Assembly: GCA_007119345.1 (NCBI GenBank)
Contig: SKPV01000135.1
Coordinates: forward strand, 1-28,273
Direction of reading: 5' to 3'
Source: Halovivax sp.
GTDB lineage: Archaea; Halobacteriota; Halobacteria; Halobacteriales; Natrialbaceae
DNA: 28,273 nucleotides
How positions within the stretch are numbered: the stretch's first letter is position 1; each line of letters begins with the position of its first letter. The position numbers were made by a program, and so were the translations under genes. Below are positions 13,984 through 21,801 of this stretch, piece by piece. A model generated the notes under the pieces. It was not told where the DNA came from and searched no databases. It saw only the letters and a program-made list of their open reading frames with translations.

Positions 13984-16900
13984 TCAGCGCGTGCCGTCCC
14001 CCACGTCCGGGGTTCGGAGCACGTCCGGATCCGCGTCCGGGCCGAGCGGCTCCGCGCGGACGCTCGAAACCTTGTACTCGGGAATGCCGGCGTGCGGGTC
14101 GAACGTCTCCTGGGTGAGTTTGTTGACGGCGCCGGCGGCGAAGTGCATCGGAATGAACAGGATCCCCTCGCCGACCCGGTCGGTCACGAGCGCTTTCACG
14201 ACGATCTCGCCGCGGCGCGATTCGACCCGGACGTACTCGCCGTCCGCGACCCCGACGTGTGCGGCGGTCTCCGGGTGGATTTCGACGAAGCTCTCTCCGA
14301 CGTGGCTCATCAGTCCTTCGACGCGGCGAGTGAGCTGGCCGGTGTGCCAATGGTACAGCACGCGCCCCGAGGTGAGCGTGAGCGGGAACTCCTCGTCCGG
14401 CACCTCGGCCGGTCGTTGCACGTCGGCGGGGACGAATCGGGCGCGGCCGTCTTCGAAGTTGAAGTTTCCCTCCTCGTAGTCGTAGAGGTACGGCGTGCCC
14501 GGGTGGTGTTCGTCCCAGCAGGGCCACTGGAGGCCGTGGCGGTCGCCGGCCTCGAGGCGTTCGTAGCTGACGCCGCCGTAGATGGGCGTCAGTTCGGCGA
14601 TCTCGTCCATGATCTCGCGGGGATGTCGGTAGGTCCACTTGTAGCCGAGCCGCCGGGCCAGCGCCTGCGTGATCTCCCAGTCCTGTCGAGCGTCGCCCGG
14701 CGGGTCCGTGACGGGACGAACTCGCTGGATGCGCCGCTCGGTGTTGGTGAACGTCCCGTGTTTCTCCGGTGACGCCGCCGCGGGCAGGATAACGTCGGCG
14801 TGCGCTGCGGTCTCGGTGAGGAAGACGTCCTGGACGACGAGGAAGTCGAGCGCCGAAAGCGCCTCCGCGGCGTGTTGCACGTCGGGTTCGGAGAGGGCGG
14901 GGTTCTCGCCGACGACGTACATCCCGCGCAGGTTCCCCTCGTGGATCTCGTCGAACATCTGCGGGACGGTCAGTCCGGGCTCGTCGGGCGGCCGCTCGCC
15001 CCAGGCGTTCTCGAACGCGTCGAGCACCTCGTCGTCGGTCACGTCCTGATAGCCGGGCAGGCTGTTCGGCAGGGTTCCCATGTCGCCGCCCCCGCCCTGG
15101 ACGTTGTTCTGCCCTCGGAACGGAGAGAGCCCGGCGCCCGGTTTGCCGACCTGGCCGAGGGCGAGCGCGAGGTCGGCGAGGGCGAGCACGTTCTGCGTGC
15201 CGTGACTCGACTGGGTGATGCCCATCGCCCACCCGACGACGACGGTGTCGGCGGCGGCCAGGGTCTCTGCCGCGTGCGCCAGTTCGTCCGCCGGGACGCC
15301 GGTGAGCTCCTCGACGCGCTCGGGCGTGAAGGGGTCGACCTTCGCGACGACGTCATCGAACCCCGTGGTGTTGCGCTCGACGAACGCGTCGTCGTGCAGA
15401 TCGTTTTCGATCAGGTGCCGGATCAGCCCGTTGATCCACGCCGTGTCGTAGCCCGGCCGCGTCCGGACGAACTGGTCGGCGTGTTCGGCGATGCCGATCT
15501 TCCGCGGGTCGAAGACGATCAGGTCGGCCCCCTCCCGGACGTTCCGTTTGATCCGCGTCGCGAGCACGGGGTGGGACTCCGTCGTGTTCGAACCCGTGAC
15601 GAGGTAGGCGTCGGCCTCGCCCACGTCCTCTTCGATGCGGTTGCTCATCGCTCCGTAGCCGACCGTCCGCTTCAGCGCGGCCACGGTGGAGGCGTGACAC
15701 AACCGCGCGCAGTTGTCCACGTTCTTCGTCCCCAGGACCTGCCTCGCGAACTTCTGGACGAGGTAGGCCTCCTCGTTCGTCCCCTTCGAGGAGGCGAGAC
15801 AGCCCACCGCGTCGACGCCGTGGCGGGTGCCGATCTCGCGCAACCGCTCGGCGACGTGATCGAGCGCCTCGTCCCACGAGACCGCCGCCAGCTCGCCGTC
15901 GCCGGTGCGGACCAGCGGTCGGGTGACCCGCCGTTCGCTGTTGGCGAACTCGTGGCCGAACTTCCCCTTCACGCAGGTCGAGAAGTCGTTGGCCGGCGCG
16001 TCCGCGGGGTCGTCGACGGGGTCGACGCCCAGCACGTCGTCGCCCTTTCCGAGTATCTCGAACCGGCAGCCGACCGAGCAGAATCCGCAGGTCGTCTCCG
16101 CTCGCTCGACGCTGCGCATGCGGTAGTCGCCGACACGCTTCGCGACGTCGAAGAGCACGCCCTCCGGGAGCACCTCGGCGGCGACGCGCTCGGCGGCGTG
16201 TTCGCCCGTCATCGCGGCCGTTCGGCCGAACTCGCGGGCGAGTCCCCTCGCTCGACGCGCGGCCGTCCGCAGGAGGCGACCGACCCCGTCGTCGCGCGGT
16301 CTGCTGTCAGTAGCCCCTCCGTCTCCACCGCGCTCGACCGACCCGCCGTCGGGACCGCGATTGGGCGCGACCGCCTCGTCCAGCGTCTCGACCGATTCCC
16401 CTTCGATCACCCGCCCGACCGAGTTGCGCTGGGTGAACCCGGGAAGCGGCAACGTCGTCGCCCCGCCGATGTCCTTCTCGGTCAGCGCCCCGGTCGGACA
16501 GACCGTCGCGCAGTGGCCACAGGAGACGCAGGCGGAGTCGGCCATCGTCTCGGCCGTTTCGGTCTGGAAGCCGATGCGCGTCTCCCGACCCGATCCCTCG
16601 ATTCGGAGCACGCCCTCGACCTGGACGTCGTTGCACGCCTCGACGCAGCGGTTACAGAGGATGCACTTGTTGCGGTCGATCTGGACGAACGAGGACGTGT
16701 CGTCGATCGGCTCGTATCTGTCCCGCTCGTCGAAGACGCCGTACCGGGGGTGGTCGACGCCCTCGCGAATCGCGGCCGCCTGCAACTCACACCGCGAGTT
16801 TCCGTTGCAGGTCGTACAGCGGAGGTTGTGGTTCGAGAGCAGGAGGTCGAGGTTGACCGATCGGGCCTCCTCGGCGGCGGGCGCGTCGGTCCTGACGGTC

Positions 16901-17316
16901 AGGCCGTCCTCTGCGGGGTACGAGCAGGCGGGTACGAGGCCGCGTTCTGCGGTGTCGACCGTGCAGGTTCGACACTCGCTTCGGGGACCGATCTCGTCGC
17001 TCGCGTCGCTCCCGCGGTCGAAGTAGCACAGCGCCGGAACGTCGGCGGCGTCTTCGAGGCCTTCGATTCCGATCCCGACGCTGACCGTCTCCTCGCTCGC
17101 GGCTCCCAACGCGTCGATCACGGTCGATCCCGCGGGGACCGTCACCCGTTCCCCGTCGACGGTCAGCGTGGTCGGCTCGTCCCCGGTCGTCCCGACCGGC
17201 GGATCGTTCGCGGTCCCGGTCTCGAACGTCTCGGTTACCGGCGTGGCGGTCGTCGGATCCCGTACGTCCGGGACGCGCGGCAGCCTCTCGTCCTCGGCGG
17301 ACGTGTCGGTACTCAT
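13984..17316 (-). CDS. fdhA: Formate dehydrogenase alpha subunit with NuoG-like N-terminus (Cys-type)
   Basis: This 1110-residue molybdopterin (Mo- or W-bis-MGD) oxidoreductase should oxidise formate to CO2. The N-terminus is NuoG-like: a [2Fe-2S] domain with C97, C115, C118 and C131, then HNLRCTTC...C with H163, C167, C170 and C176, two [4Fe-4S] ferredoxin motifs (C218-C228 and C263-C273), a linker, and the catalytic part with CGFCSVGC...C (C410, C413, C417, C448). The catalytic segment CARLCHASTVAALK gives Cys540-His541, the site of Sec/Cys-His in formate dehydrogenases. The C-terminal dinucleotide-binding domain (LTLTSGRVLYHWHTGQLTRR) is intact. All expected metal ligands appear present. 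The ATG overlaps the upstream subunit's stop as ATGA (17313-17316). No fdhD or cofactor genes lie nearby. Another formate-dehydrogenase-like oxidoreductase is possible but less likely. Confidence 0.9.
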   Translation of the reverse strand: MSTDTSAEDERLPRVPDVRDPTTATPVTETFETGTANDPPVGTTGDEPTTLTVDGERVTVPAGSTVIDALGAASEETVSVGIGIEGLEDAADVPALCYFDRGSDASDEIGPRSECRTCTVDTAERGLVPACSYPAEDGLTVRTDAPAAEEARSVNLDLLLSNHNLRCTTCNGNSRCELQAAAIREGVDHPRYGVFDERDRYEPIDDTSSFVQIDRNKCILCNRCVEACNDVQVEGVLRIEGSGRETRIGFQTETAETMADSACVSCGHCATVCPTGALTEKDIGGATTLPLPGFTQRNSVGRVIEGESVETLDEAVAPNRGPDGGSVERGGDGGATDSRPRDDGVGRLLRTAARRARGLAREFGRTAAMTGEHAAERVAAEVLPEGVLFDVAKRVGDYRMRSVERAETTCGFCSVGCRFEILGKGDDVLGVDPVDDPADAPANDFSTCVKGKFGHEFANSERRVTRPLVRTGDGELAAVSWDEALDHVAERLREIGTRHGVDAVGCLASSKGTNEEAYLVQKFARQVLGTKNVDNCARLCHASTVAALKRTVGYGAMSNRIEEDVGEADAYLVTGSNTTESHPVLATRIKRNVREGADLIVFDPRKIGIAEHADQFVRTRPGYDTAWINGLIRHLIENDLHDDAFVERNTTGFDDVVAKVDPFTPERVEELTGVPADELAHAAETLAAADTVVVGWAMGITQSSHGTQNVLALADLALALGQVGKPGAGLSPFRGQNNVQGGGGDMGTLPNSLPGYQDVTDDEVLDAFENAWGERPPDEPGLTVPQMFDEIHEGNLRGMYVVGENPALSEPDVQHAAEALSALDFLVVQDVFLTETAAHADVILPAAASPEKHGTFTNTERRIQRVRPVTDPPGDARQDWEITQALARRLGYKWTYRHPREIMDEIAELTPIYGGVSYERLEAGDRHGLQWPCWDEHHPGTPYLYDYEEGNFNFEDGRARFVPADVQRPAEVPDEEFPLTLTSGRVLYHWHTGQLTRRVEGLMSHVGESFVEIHPETAAHVGVADGEYVRVESRRGEIVVKALVTDRVGEGILFIPMHFAAGAVNKLTQETFDPHAGIPEYKVSSVRAEPLGPDADPDVLRTPDVGDGTR

Positions 17317-18836
17317 GGCGCCCCGGTGCAGGTGCCGCTCGGACAGCGCCCGTCGGCGTGCGCGCGAAACGCGGGTTCGAACTCCTCCATCGCCGTCGTC
17401 ACCGGCCGGGGTGCGTGCGCGCCGACCTGGCAGTTCGCCGACCCGGCCATCACGCGGGCCAACTCGCGGATGTCCTCGCCCGCGTAGCGACCGTCGTAGA
17501 CGTCGCGCAGGAGACTCAGGAGCTGTCTGGTCCCCTCCCGACCGGGGACGCAGCGTCCGCTGTTCGCTTCGGCGGCGAATCGGGCGCGTTCCCCGGCGGT
17601 CGCCACCGGGCAGCGCGTCTCGTTCAGCAGCTCGACGACCCCGTCGGTTCCGAGTTCGGCCGCCGCGAGCGACCGGGCGGTCGGCGCGACGTCCAGGTCG
17701 CGAACGATGCCGCCGAACACGCCGCCGACGCACGCCAGCTCGAACCGGCCGTCGATCGTCACCGCTTCGCGACAGGCGGTGAGGCTGGTGTCGGGGGGCA
17801 GTTCGATCGTCGCCGGATACACCACGTCGCCGGTGACGGTCACGAGCCGCGTCCCCGGGTCCGCCGCGGTCGAATCGTAGGCACCCGGCTCCGCGAGCGC
17901 GTGCCGGACCTGCGCGAGCGTCCGCGGCGTGTGGACGACCGTGGGTCGACCGTGGAGGCCGTACTCGGCGGGCGTCGGCGGCTGGATCCGGGGTTCGATG
18001 CGATCTGCACCCTCCAGCGCCTCGAGGGCGGCCGTGGGCGCACCGGCCCGGTACTCGTCGGGTCCGACGACGACCTGCGGATCGATCGACAACGCGTCGT
18101 GCGCAGCGTCCGCCGCCCGACGGACGAGTCGTCCCAGGCCCTCGTCACGCGGCGCGAGGTGGACGATCACGTCCGATGCCCCCACGCGCTCGGCGACGGC
18201 CGCCGCGCCGTCGAGCACCGCGAGCGGCGCCCCCGCCAGCAGCGTGCGATCGGCACGAGGCCTGACGTCGGTCCGGTGGGCGTTGACCACGACGACGGCT
18301 TCGCCGTCCGTCTCGCGGGCTCGTTCCCAGGCGTCGGCCGCCGGTTCGTCCGCGACGGCGTCACCCCGACCCCGGCCGAGGAGCCCGAGGTCGCCGATCT
18401 CGCTCGCGTCCCGTCCGACCGAGACGAGTTCGAGGTCGTCCGGGGAGGTCGGCTCGACCCAGCCGCACGGTCCCAGGACCCGCCGGTCGCCGACCGCGAG
18501 CGCGCCGTCGTCCGGGATGGGGATCGTGGATCGATTCGGCTCGTGCCGGATCACCGTCTCGGCGGCTTCGTCCGGGACCGTCCCGTCGTCGAGCGCGCCG
18601 ACGGCGTTCCGAATCGTCGATTCGTCGGGATCGGTGAAAACGGCCGTTCGGTCGGCCACGGTCGCGAGGACGAGCGGTTCGGCCCCCTCGATTCCGGTCG
18701 GCCCGGTCTCGAGGACCCGAACGCACGAATCCGCTTCGCGCGCGGTCGCGACCAGTTCGGCCCCCTTTTCGAGGGACGGGCGCGACGAAACGCGGAGCGC
18801 CGGCGATCTCTCCGCAGCTCCATTCGAGGGAGACAT
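17313..18836 (-). CDS. FdhB/NuoF-like subunit with degenerate FMN, NADH and Fe-S sites
   Basis: This 507-residue protein aligns by eye with the NuoF/FdhB diaphorase subunit of NAD-dependent formate dehydrogenases. Fold landmarks remain: TGPTGIEGAEPLVL (45-58), ADRTLLAGAPLAVLDGAAAVA, QPPTPAEYGLHGRPTVVHTPRTLAQV and a C-terminal PGREGTRQLLSLL. Key residues do not. The glycine-rich GRGGAGFPTG is GRGRGDAVAD (154-163), the NADEGEPG loop is NAHRTDVRP (185-193), the GEETAL motif is GAPTAAL (265-271), and SCGxCxPCR is NSGRCVPGR (425-433), leaving C429 and C469 of four N3 ligands. It probably docks onto FdhA without binding NADH normally. It is first in the operon, translationally coupled to fdhA, and starts at ATG 18836 after a TATA-like box. 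Confidence 0.82.
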   Translation of the reverse strand: MSPSNGAAERSPALRVSSRPSLEKGAELVATAREADSCVRVLETGPTGIEGAEPLVLATVADRTAVFTDPDESTIRNAVGALDDGTVPDEAAETVIRHEPNRSTIPIPDDGALAVGDRRVLGPCGWVEPTSPDDLELVSVGRDASEIGDLGLLGRGRGDAVADEPAADAWERARETDGEAVVVVNAHRTDVRPRADRTLLAGAPLAVLDGAAAVAERVGASDVIVHLAPRDEGLGRLVRRAADAAHDALSIDPQVVVGPDEYRAGAPTAALEALEGADRIEPRIQPPTPAEYGLHGRPTVVHTPRTLAQVRHALAEPGAYDSTAADPGTRLVTVTGDVVYPATIELPPDTSLTACREAVTIDGRFELACVGGVFGGIVRDLDVAPTARSLAAAELGTDGVVELLNETRCPVATAGERARFAAEANSGRCVPGREGTRQLLSLLRDVYDGRYAGEDIRELARVMAGSANCQVGAHAPRPVTTAMEEFEPAFRAHADGRCPSGTCTGAP

Positions 18837-18859
18837 TGACTCACAGGTCCCCGGCGGGC

Positions 18860-18869
18860 GTGAAAAAGG
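18860..18869 (-). promoter_or_regulatory. TATA-like box for the formate dehydrogenase operon
   Basis: The minus strand reads CCTTTTTCAC, centred about 28 bp upstream of ATG 18836. It is the AT-richest patch in the spacer and fits a leaderless transcript. The 50-bp tandem repeats begin about 20 bp further upstream. Confidence 0.5.
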
Positions 18870-18884
18870 TGCCCACGGCGCGAC

Positions 18885-19098
18885 TCCGACGACCCCGTCG
18901 GATCGGGTCTCCCTGCGGTCGGTCGCGAGGCGGTTCCGACGTCCCCGTCGGATCGGGTCTCCCTGCGGTCGGTCGTGTCGTGGCTCCGACGTCCTCATCG
19001 GGTCGTGCCTTGGATCCGGCCGATCGCGATCCGATCCCGTCGCCCCTATCGGGCCGTGCTCTCGATCCGGTCGATCGCGACCTGGTCGTCCCTCGACG
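18885..19098. repeat. 50-bp tandem repeat, about four copies, between fdh and msrA
   Basis: TCCGAC recurs at 18885, 18935 and 18985 and the core ATCGGG(T/C) recurs at 18902, 18952, 18997 and 19048, giving a period of 45-51 bp. The first two units (about 18900-18980) are almost identical (GGATCGGGTCTCCCTGCGGT then CGGTCG). The next two are similar to each other (ATCGGGYCGTGCYYTSGATC) and more distantly related to the first pair. The 411-bp spacer (18837-19247) holds the promoters of two divergent transcripts and no convincing gene; the repeats fill its middle. Confidence 0.8.
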
Positions 19099-19216
19099 GC
19101 CCGGGCCCGGTCACCACCGATCGCACTCGGGGGCGTGCAGGACGTCACCGGTCTCTCGGTTCCGTCCGTCACACTTCCGGGCTCCTGTCCTTCCACCCCC
19201 GCGCCCCGTTCGTCAC

Positions 19217-19224
19217 ACCTAACC
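19217..19224 (+). promoter_or_regulatory. TATA-like box for msrA
   Basis: ACCTAACC is centred about 27 bp before ATG 19248. The match is weak in sequence but correct in spacing for a leaderless message. Confidence 0.35.
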
Positions 19225-19247
19225 GCCCGCACCCCCTGGTACTCGGT

Positions 19248-19784
19248 ATGGAACGAGCCACGTTCGGCGGCGGATGCTTCTGGTGCGTCGAGGCGGCGAT
19301 AAAAACCCTGGACGGCGTCGAATCGGTGACCTCCGGTTACGCGGGCGGTCACGCGGAGGATCCGACCTACGAGGAGGTCTGTCGCGAAGAAACCGGCCAC
19401 GCCGAGGTCGTCCAGGTCGCGTTCGATCCGGACGAGCTGGCCTACGAGGACCTCCTCGAGGTCTTCTTCACGATTCACGACCCGACCCAGCTGAACCGAC
19501 AGGGGCCGGACGTTGGAACCCAGTACCGGTCGATCATCCTGACCCACGACGAGCGGCAGGCGGAGCTCGCCGAGGCGTTCGTCGACGAACTCGAGGCCCA
19601 AAACGTCTACGAGGACGGGATCGTCACCGAGATCGAGCCGCTGGAGACGTTCTACGAGGCCGAGGAGTACCACCAGGACTACTTCGAGAAGAACCCGACC
19701 GACGCATACTGCCGGATGCACGCGGCGCCGAAGATCGACAAAGTCCGCGAGAAGTTCGACGAGCGGGTCGTCGCGGACGACTGA
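19248..19784 (+). CDS. msrA: Peptide methionine-S-sulfoxide reductase MsrA
   Basis: This 178-residue cytosolic enzyme reduces methionine-S-sulfoxide in proteins. The catalytic motif GGCFWCVEAA lies at about residues 8-17, with the nucleophilic Cys in FWC preceded by the usual Gly-Cys. Other family blocks are GYAGGHAEDPTYEEVC, TGHAEVVQVAFDP, FFTIHDPTQLNRQGPDVGTQYRS and AEEYHQDYFEKNP. It starts at ATG 19248 (MERATFGGG). The longer open frame upstream is spacer repeat sequence and should not be included. Length is typical. It is divergent from the formate dehydrogenase operon. An msrB partner is not present here. Confidence 0.97.
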   Translation: MERATFGGGCFWCVEAAIKTLDGVESVTSGYAGGHAEDPTYEEVCREETGHAEVVQVAFDPDELAYEDLLEVFFTIHDPTQLNRQGPDVGTQYRSIILTHDERQAELAEAFVDELEAQNVYEDGIVTEIEPLETFYEAEEYHQDYFEKNPTDAYCRMHAAPKIDKVREKFDERVVADD

Positions 19785-20008
19785 CGACCGGCCGACCACC
19801 CTCCCGATCGATTCTCAGAAGCGCCACACCCTCGAACGACTCGACTGACGGTCCCGAAGATCCTCCCTGACGACGGACCCGAACGACATCTGCTTCCGGA
19901 CGCGACCGCTCGTCACGGGATCGGCAGCGGTGCACTCCATCGTAGTTCGTCGATCGGTGGTGCCGACCGTCGGCCGGTGGTGACGTTCGCCGGATTGTTC
20001 ACCGTCTT

Positions 20009-20033
20009 CGACCGACGCCGTCACCGTCGGTCG
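20009..20033. repeat. Perfect 9-bp hairpin downstream of the Tat-protein gene
   Basis: CGACCGACG (20009-20017) and CGTCGGTCG (20025-20033) are exact reverse complements around a 7-nt loop. The hairpin lies about 30 bp past the stop codon of the minus-strand secreted-protein gene, within the 280-bp convergent spacer 19785-20064, which otherwise shows no gene. It may mark a transcript end. It lacks a clear T-tract. Confidence 0.4.
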
Positions 20034-20064
20034 GAGGCGGGCTACCGCAACGACGGGATTCCCC

Positions 20065-20565
20065 TCACGGACCGTCTCTGGCCTCGTCGAACTGCGCCGC
20101 CGGGATGAGCGCCGCGACCGACTCGAGATCGAGCGCCGCGATCAATTCGGCCGATTCGCCGTCGACGAGCGCCAGCCCGAGCTCCGGCTCGGTTTCGGTT
20201 ACGGTCAGGGCGTCCGTCTCCTCGGCGTGTGCCTCGAGGGCGTCGATCGATTCGGCGATCAGTTCGAGCTGGGCGTCCTCGAGCTCGGCCTGCGCTTCGA
20301 CCTGATCGATTTCGCCCTCTTCGACTTTCGCCATGATCTCCTCCTGGAGCTCGGCGAAGTCCTCCTCGTCGACGTTCGCGGCGACGGCGACGGTTGCCTC
20401 TCCGTTCGATTCCGTTTCGTCGCCGGCGTCGTCGCCAGTCTCCTCGCCGGTGTCGTCGTCCGCGTCGACGTCGTCGTCGTCAGCGGCGAGCCGACCGGTC
20501 AGCGCGAAGGTCGTACCGGTACTGCCGACTGCCAGCAGTCGACGGCGGGACAGTGGACTCGACAT
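20065..20565 (-). CDS. Tat-exported small acidic protein of unknown function
   Basis: This 166-residue protein begins MSSPLSRRRLLAVGSTGTTF, a twin-arginine signal (SRRRLL followed by a hydrophobic stretch ending near LTGRLAA), so it should be folded in the cytoplasm and exported by Tat. A strongly acidic linker follows (about 28-55, DDDDVDADDDTGEETGDD-like), then a largely helical domain (NVDEEDFAELQEEIMAKVEE ... LEDAQLELIAESIDALEAH) and a short strand-rich tail (LTVTETEPELGLALVDGE). No lipobox Cys is present. I do not recognise the mature domain. It starts at ATG 20565 with a TATA-like box 26 bp upstream. It is transcribed alone, convergent with msrA and divergent from the crotonase gene. 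Confidence 0.85.
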   Translation of the reverse strand: MSSPLSRRRLLAVGSTGTTFALTGRLAADDDDVDADDDTGEETGDDAGDETESNGEATVAVAANVDEEDFAELQEEIMAKVEEGEIDQVEAQAELEDAQLELIAESIDALEAHAEETDALTVTETEPELGLALVDGESAELIAALDLESVAALIPAAQFDEARDGP

Positions 20566-20585
20566 CGGTCGTTCAACGACGCCCG

Positions 20586-20595
20586 TCTATTTGCG
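20586..20595 (-). promoter_or_regulatory. TATA-like box for the Tat-exported protein gene
   Basis: The minus strand reads CGCAAATAGA centred about 26 bp upstream of ATG 20565, as expected for a leaderless transcript. Confidence 0.45.
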
Positions 20596-20908
20596 CGTTC
20601 GCTTTCCCCTGCAAGCAACCCGCGGACGAGACCGGTCGCCCGCTCTACCGGACTCCGATGCGGCCCCGTTCGTGCCGGTCCTGGCCGGTCTCAACCGCGT
20701 CGGTCCCAATCCGGTCTCCTTCCTCAACGAGGAGTCGACCGATCGGGCGGATCTCCCGCTGAAACCGACGGGAACGAGGTCTACCGACTGGATCGTTAGC
20801 CCCCGGATCCTCGCCTCGGATACCGACCGGTCGTCGGTGGCAGTTCGGGAATCTACCGCCGACAGAATTCGAACGTCGGTTGAGAATGCGCTCTCTGAAA
20901 AAACGCTG

Positions 20909-20928
20909 GTAACCATCCAAAGTGTTAC
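20909..20928. promoter_or_regulatory. Interrupted palindrome GTAAC-N10-GTTAC, possible operator of the crotonase gene
   Basis: GTAAC at 20909-20913 and its complement GTTAC at 20924-20928 are separated by 10 bp, so the half-site centres are 15 bp apart. The element ends 26 bp before ATG 20955, overlapping the place where a TATA box would lie. That position would suit a repressor. The half-sites are short, so chance is possible. Confidence 0.3.
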
Positions 20929-20954
20929 GTTCGTGGTTGGTAATGTGTCTGCGT

Positions 20955-21749
20955 ATGACCGACGACGCGGTCCTGCTCGACGTCGACGGCGACGTGGCGA
21001 CGATCACCCTGAATCGGCCCGAGCGGCGCAACGCGCTCTCCGAAGAGATCGGGGACGGCCTCCTCGACGCGCTCGAGGAGGTGGAATCGTCTGACGCGGG
21101 TGCGGTCGTGATCGAGGGGGCGGGCGACGCGTTCTCCGCGGGCGGCGACGTCGAGCGAATGGTCGACGGGCTGGCGGGTGACGTTCCGCTCGACGATCGG
21201 GTCCGGGCGCTCGAGCGTTCGACGTGCGAGACGATGCGTCGGCTCTATCGCTCTCCCCTGCCGACGATCGCGAAGATCGACGGCCCGGCGGTGGGGGCGG
21301 GTGCGAACCTCGCGATCGCCTGCGACCTCCAGCTGGCGAGCGAGGACGCCTCGTTCGGTTTCGTCTTCCGGCAGGTCGGCCTCGGCGTGGACGCGGGCAC
21401 CTCGTTCCTGCTCCCGCGACTGGTCGGTTCCAACGTCGCCAAGGAGTTGGTGTTCACCGGCGACGTGTTCGGCGCCGATCGCGCCCGCGAACTCGGCCTC
21501 GTCAATCACGTCTACCCGTCCGGTGAACTCGACGAGGAAACCCGCGTGGTCGCCGAGCGGATCGCCGACGGGCCCACCGTCGCGCTCCGCCACACGAAGC
21601 GCCTGGTGAACGAGGGGTTCGAGAACTCCCTCGAGCAGGCCATGACCGACGAGGCGGTCGCCCAGGGGATCGTCTTCCAGACGGACGACCACGAGGAGGG
21701 CGTCACCGCGTTCGTGGAGGGTCGCGATCCCGAGTTCGAGGGCCGGTGA
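20955..21749 (+). CDS. Enoyl-CoA hydratase/isomerase (crotonase) family protein, PaaG-like active site
   Basis: This 264-residue protein has the crotonase fold and should act on a CoA thioester. Family landmarks: TLNRPERRNALS (19-29), the oxyanion-hole segment AFSAGGDVERM (59-69), KIDGPAVGAGANLAIACDLQLAS (107-129) and FGFVFRQVGLGVDAGTSFLLPRLVG (134-158). The two Glu residues of classical enoyl-CoA hydratase are absent: the GGGCEL position has Asn118 and the PEI position Phe138. Asp146 in GLGVDAGT matches the conserved Asp of PaaG-type isomerases, so double-bond isomerisation is more likely than hydration. ATG 20955 (MTDDAV) is preferred; ATG 20943 in frame would add MCLR. An MBL-fold hydrolase follows 52 bp downstream, probably in the same transcript. 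Confidence 0.92.
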   Translation: MTDDAVLLDVDGDVATITLNRPERRNALSEEIGDGLLDALEEVESSDAGAVVIEGAGDAFSAGGDVERMVDGLAGDVPLDDRVRALERSTCETMRRLYRSPLPTIAKIDGPAVGAGANLAIACDLQLASEDASFGFVFRQVGLGVDAGTSFLLPRLVGSNVAKELVFTGDVFGADRARELGLVNHVYPSGELDEETRVVAERIADGPTVALRHTKRLVNEGFENSLEQAMTDEAVAQGIVFQTDDHEEGVTAFVEGRDPEFEGR

Positions 21750-21801
21750 GCCGCGTGCCGATTCCAACAACGCTACGAGCACCCGCCGCCTTCCCGCACC
21801 C

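Larger units (their letters stand above)
20566..20954. other. 389-bp divergent spacer without a gene
   Basis: Between the Tat-protein gene and the crotonase gene I find two promoters' worth of space and no supported gene; open frames crossing it have antisense-like composition. The right-hand 80 bp are AT-richer (AAAAAACG near 20898-20905) and contain an interrupted palindrome at 20909-20928. Confidence 0.5.

Noticed and set aside
14800..17487. An 895-codon plus-strand open frame opposite fdhA
   Set aside because: Antisense shadow of the formate dehydrogenase, whose iron-sulfur and active-site motifs are unmistakable on the minus strand.
17317..17733. N-terminal extension of FdhA by 139 codons in the same frame
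   Set aside because: The extension overlaps the FdhB-like gene out of frame, is Arg-rich, and the ATGA junction at 17313-17316 gives a natural start with a complete NuoG-like N-terminus.
18837..19799. Extension of the FdhB-like protein upstream of ATG 18836
   Set aside because: The region is the repeat-filled divergent spacer and lies opposite msrA; a TATA-like box fits the ATG.
19815..20024. A 69-codon minus-strand gene between msrA and the Tat-protein gene
   Set aside because: It is Arg/Ser-rich with no promoter or family pattern and overlaps the hairpin downstream of the Tat gene.
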